The notes below the pieces were generated by a model. It worked only from the letters and a program-made list of their open reading frames with translations. It was not told the DNA's origin and did no database searches. DNA of 11,526 bases from an uncultured Erysipelotrichaceae bacterium (GTDB taxonomy: Bacteria; Bacillota_I; Bacilli_A; RF39; UBA660), in NCBI GenBank assembly GCA_902795755.1, contig CADBMO010000078.1, positions 1 to 11,526 of the forward strand. Direction: 5' to 3'. Shown here one piece after another: positions 1-4,405 of this stretch; the first letter of the stretch is position 1, and each line of letters begins with the position of its first letter. Made by a program: the position numbers and the translations under genes.

Positions 1-90
1 AAGTCTTGTTCAATATTACTATTGTTTTAGTCCGAATATTGCTATTGTCTTGACGAACTAAATCCTGGGAACTACTCCCTTTCAACGATT
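1..90 (-). promoter_or_regulatory. yybP-ykoY-type manganese riboswitch, copy A (3' end off-window)
   Basis: The minus strand carries the family's three landmarks in order: AAAGGGAGTAG (82-72), TTCGTCA (56-50) and ACAAGACTT (9-1), which would continue into the closing strand of P1 beyond the edge. A 9-bp helix (TTTAGTTCG 62-54 with CGGACTAAA 34-26, one G-U pair) and a small hairpin (CAATA 24-20, loop GTAA, TATTG 15-11) are visible. Known members bind Mn2+ and switch on manganese exporters such as MntP, YkoY/TerC or P-type ATPases. The expression platform and controlled gene lie left of the window and cannot be read. The family assignment comes from remembered consensus motifs and was not tested with a covariance model. 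Confidence 0.8.
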
Positions 91-93
91 TAA

Positions 94-122
94 ATTATAC
101 CATATTTTACTTAAAATGTCAA
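94..122 (-). promoter_or_regulatory. Consensus sigma-A promoter for riboswitch copy A
   Basis: A perfect -35 TTGACA (122-117) and a perfect -10 TATAAT (99-94) are separated by 17 nt. The predicted start, about 87-90, falls just before the P1 strand of the aptamer, so the RNA begins essentially with the riboswitch. The -35 box lies only 12 nt after the stop codon of the acetyltransferase gene. Confidence 0.9.
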
Positions 123-134
123 TATGTGTAAAGG

Positions 135-740
135 CTATAACCTTTTTTCAAACATATACTGTGCAAAACACCCATCTATTTTGTTTATAAAATTATCTAT
201 ATACTTATTATCAATATCATTAACGTCATAAATTACATAAGAATAACTGTTACTCTTATATGACCTTTTTTCTTTTAAATTATACTTATTATTAAATCTT
301 ATTTCATCTATTTTATCATTAGTAACTTGTACTAATAATGAGTATGAGTATCCTAAATCACTATATAGTTTTACTGCTCTTTTTCTAGCACCTAAATCAA
401 TATTACAAACACCTTTTTCTTTACATCTTTTTTCAAATTCTAGTATTAACTTTTTTGCAAGTCCATTATTTCTATATTTTTTATCAACTCCTAAAATAGA
501 TAATGTTATTTTATCATTATTCATATTACTACCAGTTATTCCTGCAATTATTTTATCATTATCTTTTATATACATTATAAATTCATTATCAGCATCAAAT
601 TGTTTTTCCATAGTTTTATATCTTTCAGTCATGTCATAAAACTTTTCATTATATTCTTCTGCATCAAGTTTAAATACATCTACAAAAAAATCAAACAAGT
701 TTTTTAAATCTTCTTTTGTTTTAATAGTTTTAATGTCCAT
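135..740 (-). CDS. GNAT-family N-acetyltransferase
   Basis: This 201-aa soluble protein probably transfers an acetyl group from acetyl-CoA to an unknown amine. GNAT motif A is clear at residues 79-105: a beta strand (TLSILGV) followed by the CoA pyrophosphate loop R90-N-N-G-L-A95 and a helix. Motif B-like sequence follows at about 114-133 (IDLGARKRAVKLYSDLGY), with the Tyr and Leu-Gly-Tyr typical of the fold. The last 65 residues go beyond a minimal GNAT and match nothing I recognise. The ATG at 740 follows GGTGA with about 4 nt spacing. The gene stands alone, with a terminator just upstream (from the previous operon) and its own extended -10 promoter. No terminator separates it from riboswitch copy A. 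The fold is certain; the substrate cannot be deduced. Confidence 0.85.
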   Translation of the reverse strand: MDIKTIKTKEDLKNLFDFFVDVFKLDAEEYNEKFYDMTERYKTMEKQFDADNEFIMYIKDNDKIIAGITGSNMNNDKITLSILGVDKKYRNNGLAKKLILEFEKRCKEKGVCNIDLGARKRAVKLYSDLGYSYSLLVQVTNDKIDEIRFNNKYNLKEKRSYKSNSYSYVIYDVNDIDNKYIDNFINKIDGCFAQYMFEKRL

Positions 741-755
741 ACTATCACCATAATT

Positions 756-764
756 AGTATAACA
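756..764 (-). promoter_or_regulatory. Extended -10 promoter for the acetyltransferase gene
   Basis: TGTTATACT (764-756) is an extended -10 element placed directly after the U-tract of the upstream terminator. The start of transcription would fall about 10 nt before the start codon at 740. No good -35 box is visible, which is normal for TGn-type promoters. Confidence 0.5.
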
Positions 765-765
765 T

Positions 766-791
766 AAAAAAGACAGTTAAACTGTCTTTTT
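766..791 (-). terminator. Rho-independent terminator of the envelope operon
   Basis: A 10-bp stem (AAAAAGACAG 791-782 with CTGTCTTTTT 776-767) closes a 5-nt loop and runs into a T-tract (771-766). The stop codon of the 71-aa gene (777-779) lies in the loop, so coding sequence and terminator overlap. The A/T-symmetrical stem could also work in the other direction. Confidence 0.88.
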
Positions 792-992
792 ATTTTTATT
801 TACTATTAATACTATTATTACTCCTAACAAAGATAATAACACTCCAATACATAAACATATTAATACTATTGATAACGCACTTGGACTTGCCACATCAGTA
901 TTAGAAGGTGCTGCTATATCAGCTTTTACATTATATGGTATTAATAATAAACTAATTATTAATAAACTAATTAATTTATTCTTCATCTTCAT
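777..992 (-). CDS. Small exported membrane-anchored peptide, VKAD-type signal
   Basis: This 71-aa protein has no function I recognise. It has a Lys-rich start, a hydrophobic signal segment (about residues 7-21) and a probable cleavage site VKA|DIAAP near residue 24. A short Ser/Pro/Asn-rich stretch leads to one transmembrane span (about 41-65) and a basic tail (NKNKKTV). The mature start resembles that of the larger surface protein encoded immediately upstream (VKA|DMGAP), which suggests shared export and a linked role. The start at 992 overlaps the upstream stop by 17 nt in another frame. An alternative ATG sits two codons later (986). Neither start has a strong ribosome site, so translational coupling is likely. 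It is the last gene of the operon. Confidence 0.75.
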   Translation of the reverse strand: MKMKNKLISLLIISLLLIPYNVKADIAAPSNTDVASPSALSIVLICLCIGVLLSLLGVIIVLIVNKNKKTV

Positions 993-2172
993 TAGCTTTT
1001 TCTTCTTTTTTATCTACTTTTTTTGATTTTTTCTTTTTATTAACTAGTATTATTATAATAATTGCTGCAACCGCTACAGAACCACCTGCTATTATGCACA
1101 TTAATACAAAGTTATATGGTACATTTTTTTCTACTTTTACAGGTTTAGTTGTTGCTTTAGTAGTTGTTGTTGTAGTTGGAGTATCAACTACGTTATCATA
1201 GTTCAGTTCATAATCATCATAGCTTGCTATTACCCAACCATTTATACCATTATATGAAATATAATTTTCTGTAGGCTTATCACTATATGGTTCTTCGCTA
1301 TATGTTGCAATATGCTTAATATCACTACCACTAGGTATAGTAACTAATTTCTTACCGCCATTATTATTGTACTCATATAAATCCAACTCTTTTTTTGTTT
1401 TACCAGTTATGGTTCTAGCATATAACAATTCTTTTTCAAAAGAATTAGTCTCTAATAATTTTGTACAATCACCATATTTTATCATTATGTTACTAGTCCA
1501 TTGATCACTTATATAAGTAGGTTTAATTATAGTATTTCTTGGAATAGTGGCACATGATAATTTAACATCAGTACGTGTAACATATTCTTCATCTTCGTTT
1601 TTAAATAAAACTTTAGAATTTAATGTGTCTATCCATCCTTTTTTACCATTATAGGAAACATATACGTAAGCAGCACTATCAATATTACCTTCACCAATAT
1701 AGTATTGATATGTTAATTTAGTACCTTTTTTTATAGTTGCAACACTTTTATATATGTCTGCAGGTCCTTTTTTAAGTGCTACACCAGATTTTACGTATAC
1801 TAAAACCTCTCCTTTTTTATTAAGCTTTTTAACATAATTATCTTCTTCTTTAGGGGTAAATTCTTCGGATACTAAACCAGATCCATCTAATGAAGTAAGA
1901 ACATAATGTTTTTCATTTACTTCAATATTATATTCATTATTAAATCCAGAAGTTACAGTGAATACTGTATCCTTTTTTAATTTACCTACTGAAATCTTGT
2001 TCCATTCATGGGTATTTTCATCGTATTGATTTTCATAATACTCAATACCATTTGGATTAATTACAACCATGTCAAATGGTTTTGTATTTGGTGCTCCCAT
2101 ATCTGCTTTAACAGCAAATGGCATTATTAGCATAACTGCTAATACTAAAACTAAACTTAATATCTTCTTCAT
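976..2172 (-). CDS. Membrane-anchored surface protein with SH3-like repeats
   Basis: This 398-aa protein is predicted to sit on the outer face of the membrane. Residues 1-23 form a signal peptide with probable cleavage VKA|DMGAP. The ectodomain contains at least two bacterial SH3-like units, about 128-182 and 262-315, each ending in a near-identical strand (VSYNGKKGWI, ISYNGINGWV). Weaker similar stretches at about 58-100 and 200-240 suggest up to four. Two cysteines (207, 236) could form a disulfide. A Thr-rich linker (331-343) leads to one transmembrane helix (about 353-377) and a highly charged Lys/Glu cytoplasmic tail. SH3b domains usually bind cell-wall peptides, so a wall-sensing or structural role is possible, but no catalytic domain is visible. 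The ATG at 2172 follows AAAGGAG. I recall AD-M-G-P-type mature starts in Firmicute membrane proteins of unknown function; that link is from memory. Confidence 0.82.
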   Translation of the reverse strand: MKKILSLVLVLAVMLIMPFAVKADMGAPNTKPFDMVVINPNGIEYYENQYDENTHEWNKISVGKLKKDTVFTVTSGFNNEYNIEVNEKHYVLTSLDGSGLVSEEFTPKEEDNYVKKLNKKGEVLVYVKSGVALKKGPADIYKSVATIKKGTKLTYQYYIGEGNIDSAAYVYVSYNGKKGWIDTLNSKVLFKNEDEEYVTRTDVKLSCATIPRNTIIKPTYISDQWTSNIMIKYGDCTKLLETNSFEKELLYARTITGKTKKELDLYEYNNNGGKKLVTIPSGSDIKHIATYSEEPYSDKPTENYISYNGINGWVIASYDDYELNYDNVVDTPTTTTTTKATTKPVKVEKNVPYNFVLMCIIAGGSVAVAAIIIIILVNKKKKSKKVDKKEEKANEDEE

Positions 2173-2184
2173 TATCTCACTCCT

Positions 2185-2541
2185 TTATAACATATTTATT
2201 ACTTCACCTATTAAGTAAGATGAAACATTTAATATTAAAGATATTAAAAATGGATTTATTTTTTTATACTTAAGTACTTTTAAGTATATGAATCCCTCTG
2301 TTATTACGGTTATTATTTCTAATATAACCAAAGTAATCATCCTAATATTATATCCATACTTTACCAACATAAATATTGGAAGAGATACTACTATTGGATT
2401 GGTTACTACGTTTACTAAAACAATATTTAGTATATCTTTTTTATCTCTTATTTTAAGTATTAGTGCTATTAAAACTTCTATTATAATCGTACACACTAAA
2501 CACTTAATCATAATAAGTGGTAAGTCTTTTATATTAATCAT
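2185..2541 (-). CDS. Integral membrane protein with NVVTNP motif, unknown function
   Basis: This 118-aa protein is almost entirely hydrophobic, with about four transmembrane helices (roughly 7-30, 38-60, 67-88 and 97-117). It contains the stretch E-V-L-I-A-L around 22-27, a basic turn KIRDKKD, and VNVVTNP near 43-49. I recall a similar combination (acidic residue in a helix, basic turn, N-x-x-T-N-P) as the C-terminal membrane half of Firmicute proteins whose exported half begins AD-M-G-P. Here the two halves would be separate neighbouring genes. That is a memory-based inference and no function is known. Its ATG overlaps the stop of the 43-codon gene (ATGA), and it ends 12 nt before the surface-protein gene. 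Confidence 0.75.
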   Translation of the reverse strand: MINIKDLPLIMIKCLVCTIIIEVLIALILKIRDKKDILNIVLVNVVTNPIVVSLPIFMLVKYGYNIRMITLVILEIITVITEGFIYLKVLKYKKINPFLISLILNVSSYLIGEVINML

Positions 2542-2669
2542 TTTTTCTTACCTAGTTCTTTTTTTACAAATATTATTGTTAGTACAATCATTATTATAAT
2601 TATTGCTACATACGAATAAAAAAGTATCTCATTTCCTTCTAAGAATAAAGTATTAAATACATAATTCAT
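2538..2669 (-). CDS. 43-aa single-span membrane peptide
   Basis: This short reading frame fills the space between the MFS gene and the 118-aa gene. It begins MNYVFNTLFLEGNEILF and has one very hydrophobic span (about residues 20-35, Ile/Val/Leu-rich with one Met). It ends with a basic tail (VKKELGKKK), which suggests the C-terminus stays in the cytoplasm. The start ATG overlaps the MFS stop by ATGA (2669-2666), and its own stop overlaps the next start by ATGA (2541-2538). This double overlap without any wasted base is strong evidence that it is translated. No homologue is recognised. It may be a small partner subunit of the MFS transporter or of the 118-aa membrane protein. Confidence 0.78.
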   Translation of the reverse strand: MNYVFNTLFLEGNEILFYSYVAIIIIMIVLTIIFVKKELGKKK

Positions 2670-3703
2670 TTTTTATCAACTCCTTTAAGTACGTAACTTA
2701 ATAATAATGTGCATACTATTGATAATACTATTATAAATATAATATTACCTACCATTGTTAGCTTTACAAAGAATATTGGTGCAGTTCCTAAAAACAAGCC
2801 AATGGTTGTAAGACCAAATGCAAGCCCTGGGCTTTTCTTTAGTACCGATACTAGTATTCCAAGTGTAATTGCCATGGTCATTGAAAAAAACATTACTCCA
2901 ATTAGTGAAACTATCATCAAGTTATCACCAAAACATAAAAATGGTATTGCAAGTAGTGTTGATGCTATTGCTATCTTTCTTATTCCAAATTTATCAGATA
3001 ATATACCACCTAACGCTTTACCTATACCCATGGTAAAGAAAAATATCACTAACTGAATAGTTGTCTTATTCCAAGACGTTGGAATACCATAACCCATGTA
3101 TCCTCTTATAATAACAACAAATACTGCTATTAATATAACAAGTGCTGGATTTATTTTTTCTTTAACATAATTAAATTCTTTAGTACTGCTTTTCTTATCA
3201 ACATAAGTTTCTGCAAGCATAGTAAATGGTATTAAAGTTAGTATTGGTAATAATAGTATTAATGGGTTTATAGCAGTTCTTGCAAGTAATCTACCTGTTA
3301 CCACACCAAATGATCCACCAGATACAAATATTGCTGCTGGTGATAATTTACCCCCAGATGCTTTTAATGTTACTTCAGCACCTGCTACGTGTAAAAACGC
3401 ATTACCCAAACATAGTATAACTAATGATATGTATACCGTTATATTGGTTAAACCAAATATTAGGTATGAAATAATTAATAATATTATACCGATTAAACCT
3501 ACGTTTAGTTTTGAATATTTATCTTTCACATATCCAATTAAACTTTGAGGTACAAAAGCAAGTCCATCATATATAAATGGTACTAACCATACAAACATTG
3601 AGTTATTTGTTACCCTTGATAAGTAAAAGAAGCATACTACCTCAACAATAAAATGAATATAAAAGTATAAATACCCTGTTTTAATTCCTTTACTTTTAAA
3701 CAC
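2666..3703 (-). CDS. MFS transporter, fosmidomycin-resistance (FSR)-like
   Basis: This 345-aa polytopic protein has about 10-12 predicted helices. FSR-like features are the LGNAFLHVAGAE segment (99-110, compare the family's HPEG region), KASGGKLSPAAIFVSGGSFG (114-133) and, in the second half, an MFS motif-A-like loop GGILSDKFGIRK (232-243). FSR relatives export drugs, but substrates vary widely, so none is assigned. The protein is slightly shorter than a typical 12-helix MFS carrier. The start is GTG at 3703. An in-frame TAG lies 6 nt upstream, and AAGGAAGGTGG precedes it with roughly 11 nt spacing. It is the first gene of a coupled operon with three other membrane or surface proteins, which hints that its cargo concerns the envelope. 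Confidence 0.78.
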   Translation of the reverse strand: MFKSKGIKTGYLYFYIHFIVEVVCFFYLSRVTNNSMFVWLVPFIYDGLAFVPQSLIGYVKDKYSKLNVGLIGIILLIISYLIFGLTNITVYISLVILCLGNAFLHVAGAEVTLKASGGKLSPAAIFVSGGSFGVVTGRLLARTAINPLILLLPILTLIPFTMLAETYVDKKSSTKEFNYVKEKINPALVILIAVFVVIIRGYMGYGIPTSWNKTTIQLVIFFFTMGIGKALGGILSDKFGIRKIAIASTLLAIPFLCFGDNLMIVSLIGVMFFSMTMAITLGILVSVLKKSPGLAFGLTTIGLFLGTAPIFFVKLTMVGNIIFIIVLSIVCTLLLSYVLKGVDKK

Positions 3704-3732
3704 TTCCTATTTAACCACCTTCCTTTATTCTA

Positions 3733-3741
3733 AGTATATCA
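3733..3741 (-). promoter_or_regulatory. Extended -10 promoter for the MFS/envelope operon
   Basis: TGATATACT (3741-3733) is an extended -10 element between the terminator at 3755-3782 and the ribosome site of the MFS gene. No convincing -35 is visible. It would give the envelope operon its own transcription start, independent of riboswitch copy B. Confidence 0.5.
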
Positions 3742-3754
3742 TATTTTAAGTATT

Positions 3755-3782
3755 AAAAAAATAGCTAAATTAATTAGCTATT
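3755..3782 (-). terminator. Rho-independent terminator after the 149-aa gene
   Basis: A 9-bp stem (AATAGCTAA 3782-3774 with TTAGCTATT 3768-3760) closes a 5-nt loop and is followed by a run of T that ends at 3755. The stop codon TAA (3776-3774) is inside the 5' arm. This closes the riboswitch-controlled unit as a single-gene transcript. Confidence 0.88.
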
Positions 3783-4223
3783 CTTTTTTACTTTTTTAGT
3801 CGTTTTTGTTCTCGATTCTTCTTTAACACTTAAACTATCTATATAACGTTTTTTTATTTCTAACGTTTCTTCTAAAAAGTCTTCATGTAAATTTAATATT
3901 CTTCCTTCTTTATCTTGAAGTCTATATATAATATAGTTTTCATGATTATGTATACTACTAGTTTTTGGTAAAGCAGGTAATAAAACTTCTGCAGTACCAT
4001 TACCAGGGAACCTTAATGCCCCCGGAACATGAACTATATCTCCCCTTCTTATTATTCCATTTTCTAATATAAATGATTCATTTACTTTATGTATTATACC
4101 ATCTTCATCTCTTAACCTAACTATATCATAAGAGTTAAATATTTTTATTACTTTAGCTTCATATCCAAATTCTGAATGAGGATAATCAACATGTACTATA
4201 TCTCCTACTTTAATATTACTCAT
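3774..4223 (-). CDS. Riboswitch-controlled protein with two tandem beta-rich domains, unknown function
   Basis: This 149-aa soluble protein has no signal peptide or membrane span, and I do not recognise its family. It contains an internal duplication. Residues 5-54 begin KVGDIVHV and end EDGIIHKVNESFIL. Residues 59-118 begin RRGDIVHV and end KEGRILNLHEDFL, with a longer central loop (about 83-95, including IHNHEN). The x-x-GDIVHV start of each unit resembles SH3/KOW-like small barrels. Several His, Asp and Glu residues could bind a metal, but that is conjecture. The tail (from about 134) is Lys/Ser/Thr-rich. The ATG at 4223 follows a perfect AAAGGAGG with 7 nt spacing. The gene is the only one between the manganese-type riboswitch and the terminator at 3755-3782, so its expression should rise with Mn2+. 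Confidence 0.85.
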   Translation of the reverse strand: MSNIKVGDIVHVDYPHSEFGYEAKVIKIFNSYDIVRLRDEDGIIHKVNESFILENGIIRRGDIVHVPGALRFPGNGTAEVLLPALPKTSSIHNHENYIIYRLQDKEGRILNLHEDFLEETLEIKKRYIDSLSVKEESRTKTTKKVKKNS

Positions 4224-4249
4224 AACACCACCTCCTTTGGTTATGGGTC

Positions 4250-4285
4250 AAAAAAAACAAGACCCACATATTTGTGAAAGTCTTG
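4250..4285 (-). terminator. Riboswitch expression platform: intrinsic terminator
   Basis: CAAGAC (4285-4280) pairs with GTCTTG (4263-4258). An inner CACA/TGTG stem (4276-4273 with 4268-4265) lies above a small bulge, and eight T follow (4257-4250). Its 5' arm includes the aptamer's conserved CAAGAC and the 3' strand of P1 (CTTTC 4280-4276), so terminator and folded aptamer exclude each other. This fits an ON switch: bound metal keeps P1 closed and lets polymerase continue into the 149-aa gene. Confidence 0.87.
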
Positions 4286-4366
4286 TTCAATACTACTATT
4301 GTTTTAGTCCGAATATTGCTATTGTCTTGACGAACTAAATCCTGGGAACTACTCCCTTTCAACGAT
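4276..4366 (-). promoter_or_regulatory. yybP-ykoY-type manganese riboswitch, copy B
   Basis: The aptamer is closed by P1 GAAAG (4360-4356) with CTTTC (4280-4276). Landmarks in order are AAAGGGAGTAG (4359-4349), TTCGTCA (4333-4327), CGGACT (4311-4306) and ACAAGACTTTC (4286-4276). They match my memory of the family (GGGGAGUAG, GUCGUCA, GCAAGACCUUU), except that the first G-run is three instead of four. Internal pairings are TTTAGTTCG/CGGACTAAA (4339-4331 with 4311-4303) and the CAATA/TATTG hairpin (4301-4297 with 4292-4288). Known members sense Mn2+ and activate manganese-efflux genes. Here the downstream gene encodes a small soluble protein instead. A related but distinct motif cannot be excluded without a covariance search. 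Confidence 0.85.
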
Positions 4367-4400
4367 TTACATTATACCATATTTTGCTTAAAAAGTCAAT
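4278..4400 (-). repeat. Direct repeat, copy B of promoter plus riboswitch
   Basis: This is the second copy of the 123-nt repeat at 1-123, with 119 identities. Both copies start just upstream of the -35 box and cover the whole aptamer up to the P1 3' strand. The match may extend past the left edge of copy A, which cannot be seen. Confidence 0.92.
4371..4399 (-). promoter_or_regulatory. Near-consensus sigma-A promoter for riboswitch copy B
   Basis: TTGACT (4399-4394) and TATAAT (4376-4371) are separated by 17 nt. Transcription would begin around 4364-4367, a few bases before the aptamer. The -35 box starts only 6 nt after the ABC exporter stop codon (4406-4408), with no terminator in between. 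Confidence 0.88.
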
Positions 4401-4405
4401 TTTGA

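Larger units (their letters stand above)
1..123 (-). repeat. Direct repeat, copy A of promoter plus riboswitch
   Basis: Positions 1-123 match 4278-4400 in the same orientation with only four mismatches (at 16, 93, 109 and 117). The similarity stops just upstream of the -35 box. Three of the four changes fall in the promoter region (spacer, last -35 base, start-site region), and the fourth is in a hairpin loop of the RNA. No inverted ends or transposase accompany the repeat, so it looks like a duplicated regulatory cassette and not an insertion element. Confidence 0.92.

Noticed and set aside
1..123. The 123-nt repeat as an insertion sequence or MITE
   Set aside because: There are no inverted ends, target-site duplication or transposase, and the repeated unit corresponds exactly to a promoter plus a structured RNA with known motif order.
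2288..2599. Plus-strand open frame of 103 codons
   Set aside because: It is antisense to the membrane-protein genes, mirrors their low-complexity hydrophobic codons, and has no supporting ribosome site or family match.
2538..2668. Mycoplasma-type code (TGA as Trp)
   Set aside because: TGA is the natural stop of several genes here, at positions that form ATGA overlaps, and Trp in the ABC, MFS and other proteins is encoded by TGG.
2709..3056. Plus-strand open frame opposite the MFS gene
   Set aside because: It is the reverse reading of a well-supported transporter gene.
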